NCBI GenBank assembly: GCA_029339505.1
Contig: JAQISU010000156.1
Coordinates: forward strand, 62,001-126,000
Reading direction: 5' to 3'
Origin: Unio delphinus
Lineage: Eukaryota > Mollusca > Bivalvia > Unionida > Unionidae
DNA: 64,000 nt
Below are positions 44,145 through 56,195 of the stretch, one piece after another (position 1 is the first letter of the stretch; every line of letters starts with the position of its first letter). The notes beneath the pieces were generated by a model that was not told where the DNA came from, searched no databases, and was given only the letters and a program-made list of their open reading frames with translations. A program made the position numbers and the translations under genes.

Positions 44145-45799
44145 AGTAGATCATACCTGTTCCTATTTTGTGTAACATCCTAGAAATTAAAAAGCTAATT
44201 ATCATTGTTGAGTTTCCTTTAGTATGCATTTCCTGCAATATACAGTTTTTACATTATCCCTGATAAATACTGCTTCCATGTGCTTACTCTCATTTCAAAC
44301 CTCACAAAATAGTCTCTGTGTGTGTCAACACACAAATACATTGTACAGTAAGAAATGTTTTAGTCTTCATGGCAGATTTAATTTCATTAATTTTCAAAAT
44401 TAATCTCAACAAATTTATGTACCACAAAAGATGGTACTGGTAAACAGGGACATGGTAAACAATGACCCTATCAAGGAATATATTTTTACATTACAATTTA
44501 ACAGATTAGTAGCATATGTAATGCCCAGAGCAATTAAAAAAAATGTTATTTTGAGGAATTTTGATGTTGGGTTCAGCCCTAGCAGGATAAATTCAAAATC
44601 TTTTGATAAATTAATACATGTGGTATGATGTCACATCATTACAATCCAGACTACACCAAGCCAATGAAAAGTGAAGTTCTCCAAATTTTACGGTAAATCT
44701 GCGCGATAACCAAATAAATGCAAGCCTGTAGTGCTGCATGAACATTGTGATTTATGACCAAATTATTCTAGTATCTTCCAATTTAAATTTTTTAAGATAA
44801 ATGCATTCTAAGAGTCTTGAATGTTTCTTCATGAAAACTTATTTGCAAAGCTTGTAAATTTTCAAGCACCATAAACCTAGCCTACTATCATACTATCCTT
44901 CATATCAAAGTTTCGAGTTCTTCCATATCAACTTTATATCTAGGCCAACCGTTAACAGTATATATAAAAAACCATGGTCGCTCACACAAGAAAACCAGCT
45001 GAGATGCAAAGTGAAAACTTTAAGTGTCTTTGATCTGTTACATTATTGAAACAAAACTATAGGCAAATACTTAGCTTGAATCAATATATTTTTCTAGATA
45101 ATAATAAGGCAAAAACATAGTCTGTTAAAAAGTATGTTTTTGCCTTATTATCTGCAGCTTTTCAACTAATGATGTAGCAAAACAAAAGTAAAGGTAATTA
45201 ATCTTCATCTTGCTTCTTGTCAGAGTGTCTCATAATTCTTCAAACACTGGCCAATTGTTGCAAGCAGATGATACATAAAAACTCTGCATGCTTGTGATGT
45301 TGGATGGCATATCTTTATGCAAATAGATTAAACAAGTCTCCCTACAGGTAAAAACAAAATTAAAATTAAAAAAAACGAGCACAAATTAAATATTTATTAC
45401 ACATTTGATAATTCTTGTTACCATAAAAATCAGTTACACTGATGTGAAATAATAATGTCACTTGAAACAAGCATGCATTACATCCTCTTTTAAAAGTATA
45501 AGTTTACAACATGCATGTCATATCATAATTAATTTCCTGAAAAAGAAAAAGAAATTTAGACTGCAAATGATGAAAATCCATTCTTTGTTTCTTCCATGCT
45601 GATTTGAATAATTACAAAAAAAACTTCCTGAAGGAAGAAATTATTCCACGAATCTCGCCCATTTGATGCAGCTGAATAAAATGAACATGATGGACACCTG
45701 CAACAAGCAGTTCTAATTTAAAATGTTCAACATCCAGTAAATAATCACTGATAATATCAATGAAAATCCATTTTGATTTGTTGCTTTTCAACTCCACGT
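44145..45799. other. Intergenic DNA
   Basis: AT-rich sequence after the gene. The only structure seen is the hairpin at 45097-45153. A 65-codon frame at 44431 has no recognisable features. Confidence 0.5.
45097..45153. repeat. Long perfect hairpin
   Basis: AATAAGGCAAAAACATA at 45103-45119 pairs with TATGTTTTTGCCTTATT at 45133-45149. Pairing extends outward to 21 bp with a 3-bp bulge on the left arm. The loop is 13 bases. It could be a MITE relic or an RNA hairpin. Confidence 0.75.
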
Positions 45800-45960
45800 T
45801 TAATATTGATTATATTTGGCCAAGAAATTCTGAGCTAGGTGCATCTGCCTAGGACACACTAATGTGGCTGCCTGGGGAAGTATCGAATCCAGAAGTACAA
45901 ATCCATTACTCTACCAACTTCGCTGTTGTGACTTTCATTACACTCGAAAGTTCTAACTTC
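45800..45960 (-). mobile_element. tRNA-derived SINE-like sequence
   Basis: On the - strand a tRNA-like head (AGCGAAGTTGGTAGAGTAA as A box region, GGATTCGATAC as B box) is followed by a short body (CCAGGCAGCCACATTAGTG). The spacing of the two boxes fits a Pol III promoter. Family and ends are uncertain. Confidence 0.5.
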
Positions 45961-46263
45961 ATGAATTGGCATAATTCACTCTTCAGAACATGAAATTTCC
46001 TAGCACTCTGTATATCTGGAGACTGGTATCAAATTATGTCCATTTCTTCTCTGTCCATGCCACAAGTTCCATCATATTGAATAAATGTTGAAGTGTTTCT
46101 CCTCCTGAACAACTTTAACAGAAGGCAATAGTGTCTTGAGCTTGCACATTCTTATTCTCTGCACTTCCCAAATAGCTCAGCCCATGATAAATGACTTCCA
46201 TATTTATATTAAAAATATCATGGCAAAAAATGTTAAACAAAAGAGACATAATAGAGTATACAA

Positions 46264-46459
46264 GGACTGTTTGGATGTGGAGGCAAACCCTCCCGTCTGC
46301 TGGGGTATACTAGTCACCCCCTTTCCATGACTAGTTTCGTTACTATTCTAACTCATCGGAAGGAATACTCAGGGTTGATTCATTTGTTCCGGTCAGGGGC
46401 AGGGAGTAACTAGGACACCCCAACAGACAGGAGGGTTCACCACCATATCCAAACAGTCC
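46264..46459. mobile_element. Fold-back MITE, 196 bp
   Basis: Left arm GGACTGTTTGGATGTGG...AAACCCTCCCGTCTGCTGGGG pairs with the right arm, which read inward is GGACTGTTTGGATATGG...GAACCCTCCTGTCTGTTGGGG. The arms are about 58 bp with few mismatches around a core of about 80 bp. No clear target duplication. Confidence 0.75.
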
Positions 46460-47312
46460 ATATCTTCCTTAAATTTATATTCTATCAGAAGTGAAGGCGA
46501 CCTTCTGCGGGAATCCAATCTACACAATCCTAAAACCACCGAGAGCCCAATTAGTCTAGGACTGCATCAGCGCTCATGTCCAGCTCTGCAATACATATAG
46601 TTGTCTGGAGAAATGAGACTTCAAACAAAAAGAGAAAACTGGAAGAAACAGCTACAGAATGCCAAAAGGCGAAGAGATCACTACTAATATCCCAGCCAAT
46701 TCAGCTTTATAGATGAGCGAGAAAACTTCTTTCAAAATATGTGAAAATAAAAAGGTGTCTGACTAGTCCCAAGAGTTAAAAGGAAAACTGCTCGGGGATT
46801 AAAGTTAACCTACACCCCTGATTCAATAGATCTCCTGATTCTGTCTGTGCTCAGAACACCATCCTTCGAAAGCCCCAAAACTAAGTTGACACTACCAAAT
46901 GCATGTCATCTATTTACTTGCCAACACAAAATATATGAATGTGATTCTAAAAGGGATTCAAAGTGAGAATAAAAAAGCACTTGTGGGATATGCGTAATCA
47001 TATTGAATCTAAGCATTTTAATTTATCTGACCACAATATAGATCGTGTTAAATATCAGATAATAGAAATTATTAAATCTTATACAGATCTCTCTAGCAGC
47101 ACTATTTTCAGATTGAGAACTTAAATGGGTTTACCAATTACATACTCTACAGCCAGTAGGGATTAACATCTTGGTCAAGTTGGGAGTTCAGTTATTTTAA
47201 CTAATGATATAATAACCTACAGTGAAACAGAGGACATGCTCCCATGTGACATGCAATCGTACCATGAATACTTTTGTGTCGCCATTTAATGGTCTTGGTA
47301 TGACATTTTCTG
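46460..47312. other. Intergenic DNA
   Basis: AT-rich DNA between two mobile elements; nothing recognised. Confidence 0.5.
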
Positions 47313-47316
47313 TTAA

Positions 47317-48913
47317 CACATTAACCCCTGCTGCTTCGACAACTCATCATACTTTAATTCCCTCATCTCCCAAGTGCTCCGATAACATGGTTGAGTTTAC
47401 CTAACTTGTATCCCTGGTGCCGAGTTGGAGTGGCAGTATTTGTCTATGCCTGTATCCCGAACGCAGTTAAATTGGCACAAACCATTGGTTGATTTGAAAC
47501 CTTTTCCTAATTATGCAGGCAGTTTAACCAATAAAATGTTAGCTTATATAGAATGAACATTGCTGAACAAAGGGAAAATATTTTTACTTCAACAGTGGCA
47601 AAATTAGTGGAAATATTCAAATTAGAAAATTACGAGAATCTGCCACTGAAGAAGACTTTTACTTGACAGACTGATTAAGTATTCACATGAGGTTAAGTTT
47701 ACAAGAAATGAAAAGTGGAATTTCTGTGTACATAAAATGGAGTGAATTTCATGTGTTGATAGTGTTAATTATTCAGTGTGAATGCATCATGGATTTTTAT
47801 GGATTATTCATGGCAAGAGAAACAAATTGGTTAAGAAAATCATTTTATCTTAATGAATCAATTTTTTTCTGCACGTATCACAAAATTTATACGTTTTGGA
47901 TGTAATTTTATTGAGAACTGCTGTGCCACATTTTAGCTTTATCAACTCATTCAGCCTCATCACTGTTAAAAGCTATATTGTTGCTCTGCCCCAGTAGCAA
48001 GAAGCTTTTGTCAAGCTGCGTGTGCCCCTTAAGAGTTTTACCTGTTTAGACAATTTTTGTAAATATCATGTACATGCATTCACTCTTAAGATTAATTTCT
48101 CCTCTTATATCCAACAAAAATCCACAAAGTTTTCACCAATTATTCCAAATGAATTAGTCTATATATACAGTGATGTATTTTTTTCTCTGTGTCTAAGTCT
48201 TTCACATCCTTTTTATACACTATTTACAAAATTAACTTATCACTAAAATCTGCTAGATCTGATCTTCTGACGATTCAATCTCAGAAACTTGAATGTCCGA
48301 TTCTAAATCTAGCAAATGATCCAACTGCCGAACACATCTTTCCTCTGCTTCCTCAATATTTGAGATCAAAGCAGAGAAACTCCTCATTTTCGCTCTCACA
48401 TTCATAAAGTCTTACATCCGCCATCATTTACGATTTTTCAAGAACAGAACACGTGTAGCGAAACTGCTCTAAATTAGTAATCGTTGATTTCCGAACAATT
48501 CAAGTCTGCACAAAGGAAAGAAAAAATCATTTCTGATTAGTTAATATTGGTCTGATTCTTGAAAAAGCCCCATTTGTAACCAATCAGATGTTGTATCTAC
48601 CACACATTCAAATCCAGCAAACACGGGATTGGTCACTGAATGCAGTTGAAAAACTTCAAGCTATGATGGGATCGGTCATTGAATGCATAAACTGGAATAT
48701 GAGCATTGTCGGGATCGGGGCCGAATGAGTTAAAGAAACATAAATAAGAAAATAACATTTATTACTAATAGCTCTCTGAACAAATCTGCAAGCCAAATAT
48801 TCTAAGCAAGTCTGAGAGACATAGGCAGGCCTTGTTAAGGCTAACACTGCTCTAGGTGATCTCTGCAAGTATGCTGTCTTACTGCCTAGCTGTTTGGCTC
48901 AGGGGTTAATGTG
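47317..48913. mobile_element. piggyBac-like element (family 1), 1597 bp
   Basis: TTAA at 47313-47316 and 48914-48917 flanks inverted ends CACATTAACCCCTG on the left and its mirror CAGGGGTTAATGTG on the right. These are the same ends as the 610-bp MITE at 6770-7387. On the - strand it retains the beginning of a transposase (48253-48427). The rest of the interior shows no catalytic motif, so it is a deletion derivative intermediate between a full element and the MITE. Confidence 0.8.
48253..48427 (-). pseudogene. piggyBac transposase N-terminal relic
   Basis: ATG at 48427 opens MMADVRLYECESENEEFLCF and stops after about 24 codons. One frame over the text goes on as EEAEERCVRQLDHLLDLESD and IQVSEIESSEDQI before a stop at 48253. 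The acidic, Ser/Glu/Asp-rich content is what precedes the core in piggyBac-type transposases. A single frameshift separates the two parts, and everything downstream is lost. Confidence 0.6.
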
Positions 48914-48917
48914 TTAA

Positions 48918-49727
48918 TACTAAATTGAGTTGTTTTTTATTAGTGGAAAAAATCCCTCAAAACCCCACCCTTAGTGAGATTTTAACTCCCATTCATAAGT
49001 AATTCTGCAGGATTTTTTGGATTTATTGTCTGCATAGCCAACAATAACCACAAAATTTGCAGCACACACTTACAGTAGTAATGTAATGTTAAGCAAAAGA
49101 CTAAGGTTTATTGAGGTGTTAATTCTATGCACATCAGTAGACTAATGTGTAACACACTACAATACAGTTTTCTCTACATCCATATTAAAGCATCTGTAAA
49201 TCAAATTTATTTGCTGATTTCATTTTGTATTATATTTGAGTCTATGAATAATACTTACAATATCATAACTGAAAACAGGCATTAAAAATGCAACTTGTGC
49301 GCTAAATTAGCAACATTATTTAAGACTGCTGCAGGATTCCAATACCTCAATAAAAGGGTCATGTTTGTATATATGAGAGAAATAGAGAAATGTTTGCTTG
49401 TGTCAGATTTTGTTTAAAGCTATTATTAGTGAGGTAAATGTAAAATACTTAGCTTTCCAACTGTGAGATATATCAAATTTTATAAACCAGTATTTGTTCT
49501 AGTAACCAATGTGAACAATGTCAAGGTAGTTTTACTGGCTCATCAAAAAGGGTCTATAATTATTTTATTACAACTTGTTTCAATGTAGAGACAATGTCAT
49601 TTCAAGTTCAAGACATACTGCAAATCATATGAGGATCAGAAAATAATACATATTGAAATAATGGTAACAAGGAAATAATGCATATTGAAATAATGATAAC
49701 AAGCATCTCTAATGGAAATGAGAATTT
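48918..49727. other. Intergenic DNA
   Basis: AT-rich sequence with nothing recognised apart from short local duplications (AATGCATATTGAAATAATG near 49650-49690). Confidence 0.5.
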
Positions 49728-49914
49728 CTTTAGGGGCCGTTTCATTTAAAAATACATGGAACCCAGCGACGGTACTTTTAAGAAGGTACTTTAAAAAAAA
49801 TATATACAAAGTACTCTGATCATTCAGAGCTCATACGAAAATAATGTGAGTGACTACTCCACATCAAAGGTGCCTTCCTCATGTCCCAAGTATATTTACT
49901 GAAACAGCCTAAAG
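49728..49914. mobile_element. Small TIR element (family M1), 187 bp
   Basis: Left end CTTTAGGGGCCGTTTCA; the right end read inward is CTTTAGGCTGTTTCA. The internal block GTGACTACTCCACATCAAAG with GTGCCTTCCTC matches 43878-43913, the right half of the split copy at 42523-43937. Confidence 0.65.
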
Positions 49915-50199
49915 TCAAAACCAAGATAAAACAATTTCTTCTATTTAAATGCTTCAAAGCCAAGCATCAAATATATCCCTGATATTCTGCTATATGACAA
50001 ATTTAATAACAAACCCATTTTTTTTTAACATCCGAGTGTTGTGTTGTTATTTGGAGATCGAACCCTCAACATCCTGCATTTGTAGCAATAACGAGTCTCA
50101 AGACAGCTATCATGGCAGCCACACTGGATTTCCAACTGGCACAGTGATTTGGAAAAGTAGGAATTTTACAAACTATTTCAATAAAACTCAATTTTGATT

Positions 50200-52060
50200 T
50201 GATCATCTGTTCTAAAGAAACAGAGATATCAAGATGGCAGTAATGGTGGTCATTTTAGATGTCCAAAAGTTACCGTTTTCCTTTAGGAACAAATAGAAGA
50301 ATGTGTTGACCAAGTTTCAACCAAGTACCTTGGGAAGAATAGTGATAACAAACCTGAACTATCAGGGATGAAATGACATCATATAAGCTATTCTATCTAC
50401 AACTTGTATAGCTAATGAAGTATGGTGCTATAAATACTGGGGATGAGATTGCAGTTAAAATAATATAATAGTGACTTTAAACCTTTTAACTAATTAAAAA
50501 AATATAATCTTTACTATGAATCACATTGTAGCAATAACAATTCTGTAAAACAGTGACAGAAGTCAATGGATAGTAAATATCATCTTAGAAAGAAGAGAAT
50601 TTACAAATAAAGTGAGATAGGACCAGCACATGTGTACCAATTATTGCAATAGGGCAAATATATCGTGAACAGATGTAAATTTGTACTTATCTTACAGATA
50701 CGCATAATGGGAGGCAATTTCAATGTTAATTAGAATTTTGTAATCTCAGTACCTGGCTTATATTCTTAAAAAGTCCAATGAAGGACTAAGATTTTAAAGC
50801 AGTTGGCCAAATGGAATTTCCAGAAAAATACTTTTTATAATGTCAAGTTGGTCCAAAATGTTAAAGGAACCAATATTATGTCCAATATTGTCTCCAGAGA
50901 ACCACCTTCAAGATCTCCACTTCTTATGAAATCTAGAGTCTTAATTAAAATAGTACCCACTGTACATCAATATGGCTGCAATGACGGCCATCTTGAAACT
51001 CTAACCCTAACTGATGGTCTTCTTGATATAGGGCTTTCACTAAAAGACTTCTGATGTCAGCTTGGTCTGAAATGAAAACATGGCCACCACAGCAGCTAAT
51101 CTGAGGATATTTGTATGAACTAGATGTCATATAAAAGCCTTGCAGTGAAAATTCCTTGTTGGTATGACCATTCAGGAAAGCTAGTGATAAGATTGTCAAA
51201 ATGCTAACTGTCCAAGAAGCACCATTTTCATTTAGGACAATCTAGACATCAACACAAGTCCTTAGTATAAACAGCATGAAGAAGAGGTAACAAGATTTTC
51301 AAGATAGACACTTAGTTGCCATACTGAATTTGCAAGTGACACCATTTTCATTATGGACCAGCAGACATCATAAAGATATATGGTGAAAACCACATAACAA
51401 ATTAGCTTTTTTTAAATCGTTAATCATTTATAGATGGCTGCTGTTGAAGTCATACTGGACATCAGACCAGTAATCGTAAGATTTTATATATGACTGCTGT
51501 TGAAGTCATATTGGACATCAGACCAGTAATCGTAAGATTTTATATATGACTGCTGTGGAAGTCATATAAGATATCTGACCAGTAATCATAAGATTTTATA
51601 GCTAACTGCTGTGGAAGTCATACAAGACATCAGACCAATAATCATACGATTTTATAGATGACTGCTGTGGAAGTCGTATAAGACGTCAGACCAGTAATCA
51701 TAAGATTTTATAAATGACTGCTGTGGAAGTCATAAAAGACATCAGACCAATAATCATACGATTTTATAGATGACTGCTGTGGAAGTCGTATAAGACGTCA
51801 GACCAGTAATCATAAGATTTTATAAATGACTGCTGTGGAAGTCATATAAGACATCAGACCAGTAATCATATGATTTTATAGATGACTGCTGTGGAGGCCA
51901 TATAAGACATCAGACCAGCAACCATTTAAGACCATCTACATGTACAAGCCTTCTTTCGGTTCATTCAGTCAGGAGTAGCTGTAACAAGAGCTGATATGGC
52001 ATCTATACTGGATGTTTGTACATCCCCATTTTCATTCAGGACCCACTAGACTATGGAATG
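50200..52060. repeat. Diffuse dispersed repeat region
   Basis: Loosely repeated phrases at irregular 120-180-bp spacing: AAGATGGC...GCCAT, CACCATTTTCATT(T/A)(A/T)GGAC, ACATCA...TGACCA. The same phrases return at 61400-62330. I read this as an old, degenerate low-copy repeat, not coding. It contains the 56-bp array at 51431-51940. Confidence 0.55.
51431..51940. repeat. 56-bp minisatellite
   Basis: Nine copies of ATGACTGCTGTGGAAGTCAT followed by ATAAGACATCAGACCAGTAA and TCATAAGATTTTATAG. The period is 56 bp exactly between the first three copies. The unit is a slice of the diffuse repeat around it. Confidence 0.95.
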
Positions 52061-53985
52061 AATGTATGTCAAGTTTCATGGCAGTCATTTATGAGAAGGA
52101 ATGGCAACAATCTTGTGCTGGTATCAGCCAAGATATTGTCGCATAAGCTCTTCTGTTTTAAGACCAGTAATGTTAATACAGACTGCCTCCCTGGGTACTA
52201 CTATGTATGTTTAAATAGAACAGCCCCAAATAAAAATCCATCTGTTTGGTGACTTGTAGCAGTGGTGAAAACACATCCTTGGTCAGTAGACTTCCTCATT
52301 CAAATCTCAGAAGATAGATGCCAAAGACACAATTTCACTCCACAAAATGCATAATGTACACTAGCCATGTTCAATACATTTGTTTTCATCAAGCTGTGAA
52401 ATATTTTGGTTGACACAAAAAAGATCATATCTATATTTAATAGTTCAATAAAATAAAACAAATACTGAGCAAAGCAAAAAGCCAAGAATTACTTTCATAC
52501 TCCGAACTAAATTATATCCCCAAACAAACACAATTTGTTTACTACTGTTGATATCACTGAGAAAATCAATACATTGTATTATTGTTGAGCATGCATGACT
52601 TTTTCATCCAAATCTGAATAATTCTTAAGAAAACAACAGCTTTTTATACTGAGAGGAATTATGACCTTTAAACTGTGTAAATTTCTAGAATTTACATAAT
52701 CCTTTATTATTTTCTAGGAACTCACATTACAAGCCTTGTTTTTTAATGTGACCAACCATTTGTAAGGATATATCTACTATATGTACTTGTATATATATTA
52801 TATGTTGTCTAACTGGGAACAACACAGGCCCTCATCTGCTATTGCAGTTTAGGGTCCATGATGTTCTTTTTACTGATTACTTATAATGTGATGGCAGATT
52901 CTGGTTTGTGCAGTTAGCAATGGAACTCAACTTACAAGTGCATAAAAAGTTGATGACATTTAGTCTAGCATAATAAAATACAAAATAGCCTTTTGATTTA
53001 CCTTATTAGATTTTGACGACTGTCAAATACATAGTGATGGGAATCAGTCAGAAATTCATAATCGCTAATTGGTTCCACTTAACCAACTGATTATCCTTTA
53101 TAATCAGTTACTAAGAGCCAATTTAAATTTTTGTTAAACAGTTGTATCTTTGATCACGAGTTCAATATGTTTATAAATGTGCAGGAGTAATCTCTTTTAA
53201 TGACATGTATACTTTAACCCGACAATAATATTACATTGTGTGTTACTTTTCTTCTACAACTTTGATAATGAACGCAACTTTTTATGGCTGATCAGTCATA
53301 TGTAACTGAAATACTGCTACAATCCCCCAAAATTCTTTTGTTCACATGTGATGTGTCCATAATTTAAAGTACAGAATGAACATGTTTTTCTTGCTTGTCA
53401 TTGTTTATAAATACTTAAAAAGATGTTGCAATTTAACTGAAACAAATCAACAATTTAACAACTTGACCATGTAATAATGACTATATGTTCCTAATTATGA
53501 ATCATAAGTTTTCATATATGTAGTTGTGAAGGGAATACATAAACATATATACTTCATTAAGGGTTAAATATACTAAAATTTTTACCAGTGTTCACCCTTA
53601 ATGAAGCACGAGATTGAAGATTGATGTTCTATTAAATGTACTTTTATCACTAAAAATGTGACAAAATTATCGTCTCAAGCAACATAACAAAGCAGAACTA
53701 TATACCGTCAAACCTGCGATAACTGATAAAAGAGAACAGTGATGAGCATAGCATAGTTAAAAGGTGTTCCATCATGATTACACAACTGTAACTTTATCGG
53801 TAATCTAACTTCTGTCAAGGATTCTAGACCTAAAACATGTTAACAGACTATAACAAATTACTTTCCACACATGTACCTGATCACGCACACACACAAACAC
53901 TAGCTTCAGCATGCAAATTTAAAATTTAAAAACGGGTTACATCTTTTCAAGAGCAAACAAAACTGCCAGTAAGACCTCTATAAAA
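52061..53985. other. Intergenic DNA
   Basis: About 1.9 kb of AT-rich sequence. Nothing recognised on either strand. Confidence 0.5.
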
Positions 53986-54108
53986 CTGGTCACCAACAAC
54001 AGTTGGGGGATGTTTTCCCAACAGCAAGCAAGAATGCTAGCTGTGACCTTCCCTTCTTACTTAAATACAAGCACCTACCGGGAAGGTACCTACCGCTTTG
54101 TAGACCAG
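53986..54108. ncRNA. Cloverleaf-forming element, copy 1
   Basis: Outer stem CTGGTC (53986) with GACCAG (54103). Inside are three hairpins in order: GTTGGG/CCCAAC, ACAGC/GCTGT and ACCTTCCC/GGGAAGGT. The last has a 22-base loop unlike that of copy 2. Arms and joining segments are nearly identical to the copy at 58669-58798, while the loop of the last hairpin has diverged. Similarity continues about 60 bases to the right (ATGGACT..TT..ACCT, CATCTGAACAAA.AGAAA). It is not a tRNA or a known small RNA I can name. It could equally be a structured mobile element. Confidence 0.45.
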
Positions 54109-55446
54109 AAAACAAGAGCATGGACTTATTTCACCTACATCACCATCTGAACAAAGAGAAAGTTTAAACTACAGTTAAAGCAATTCTAGCCCTATGATCT
54201 CTTTTCTAAAGACATTCTTGTAATAGTCTAATTAATGAGAAAGTCACTTTCAATTTCAATTTTATACCAGACAAGAACAGTTAGGACAATGATAGAAAAA
54301 ATACAATCAGAAGTGATTAATTAATGTTTCATTCAAATCTGAATATTCTGTCTACCTGCATGATTTTCTTTCATTTATTTCAGTGCTTTAGATCATACCA
54401 TGTATTTTACATAAATATTTCTTAATTAGCATATATTACCTAGTAAATAAATATTATCTACATGGAAGTCCCTTAAATTCACTGAAACTCTACTGAGACC
54501 AAAAAGACATCTATGGAATCACATTTCTTCAGTCCTTTTATTCTATGTTTAATAGCAGAGAACTGAAACCATGTCTGATTTTCTTGAGAAACTTGCACCC
54601 AATTTTCAGCAAAATATTTTCTTACAAATGTTAACATGTTCACAAGATACCTGAATGCACAATATGAATTTGAAATGGCTTTGACCTTAAACCTGATGTC
54701 ATGTATAAAAGATCGCTGAACAGGTCTCTGACAATATTATGATTTAGCCACATAAATCTATAAGTAATAGGTCTGTGATATAGTAGAGATACTGTGCTGA
54801 TGTCTGCAAACCATATTCTTTCAGTAATAGTGACCTTTTGAACATGAAATCAATGAAGTTCTTTCAGGATAAGTAGTGACAAGATTTTTATGTGGCAACT
54901 CTATTTCAACATCCAAGGAGATGTCTGATAAGGATCAACTATACATCCCATCAAGTCTTCCAAGTAAATATTCCATATTAACATGACCTTCCATTCTGTA
55001 GTAGTAGTGAGAAGAAAAAAATCTGGATGAGGAGTGGACACTTATTTCTATTTATGACAACAAATAATGGACAATAGACCAAAGCACAAACTCTTCTGGT
55101 CTATGACTAGTAGAAATGAAAATTTTAAACCTGATAAGATGCAAAATATAAATCAACTTGTTGCAAGCAGTAGTCAGGGGCCATGTGAGCCCAACAGTAA
55201 ACTCATTGCAAAGACAGATCATTAGGAAATCAAATAACTGTATTCACCTTCCATGAGCTCCATTCACAATGCTGAAGATTTTCTCCCATGCCCTGCCCCT
55301 TATTTCCTTAGTACAATAATTGTACCTTCTAAAACAAAGATCAAATTAACTGTAACTAGAATCCCACCACATATTGACTTAAGCTTGATCCCAAGTCTTG
55401 TTTAATCATTACCCAACCCTACTCCTAACCAACATCAAACCTGCTA
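54109..55446. other. Intergenic DNA with a duplicated segment
   Basis: AT-rich. The part at about 54555-54665 (GAGAACTGAAAC..CTGATTTTCTTGAGAAACT...TTAACATGTT) has a diverged relative at 60700-60810, in the same direction. Confidence 0.5.
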
Positions 55447-56195
55447 CATACATGCCAACCCCTTATGAGGAAAAAGCTTAATCCAAGTGGTCAAAAAGTG
55501 GAATCCAGACAGAAAAAACATAATCCACAGGTAACATGCTAAAATTTCAATAAACATTTATTTGCCCCTCTCGTCTTTTCACATCCTTTACTGTTTCAAG
55601 TTTTCATATGTAGCACTTTTAACTGTACACAATCGACTAGAAACCAACTTCAGACTTAGCACCAAAATATTACAATTCTTTCCACACGGCCGGAAATAGA
55701 TGTCACGTGATGCTGCACTCTTGTCTTAATATTCAAAGGATTCAGTTATTTTTTGTTTCGGTTATTTTTGGTTGCTTTTTTCTAATTTATTTGGGAATTT
55801 TTATTTTAAAGGAATGTTTTTGCTCACATAATTGCACAGACTAAAATAAAATATACTTGTTAGCGCAGAATATATTCAGACTGGTTCTGCAGCAAATATT
55901 AATTAGAATTTGAGGTTGACAGTAGAACCAGGTTAGCTATAAATAGAACATGATACTCTTAGGAAAATCCACGGTCAAGCGTACTCTTATATTGTAATTA
56001 CGTAAAAGCAGTCTTTTCTAAAATATGGTCTGTGGGATTAATGGAATGTTAATTATAACGAGAAAACAAATCTTATTTTTTGGGGAGGTGGATTGACCGA
56101 AAAGCATAATCTGCATACGTTTAAGCGTAACGTGTAATTTAGTGAGAAAAAAAAGCGTAATTATTATGCCAAAAGCTAAATGGTTGGCATGTATG
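55447..56195. mobile_element. TIR element, 749 bp, with CTGCTA duplication
   Basis: Ends CATACATGCCAACC and its exact mirror GGTTGGCATGTATG. CTGCTA on both sides (55441-55446 and 56196-56201) is a 6-bp duplication. Inward from the ends, AAAAAGCTTAATCC and its partner AAAAGCATAATC-like words recur. No transposase frame. The superfamily is not assigned. Confidence 0.7.
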
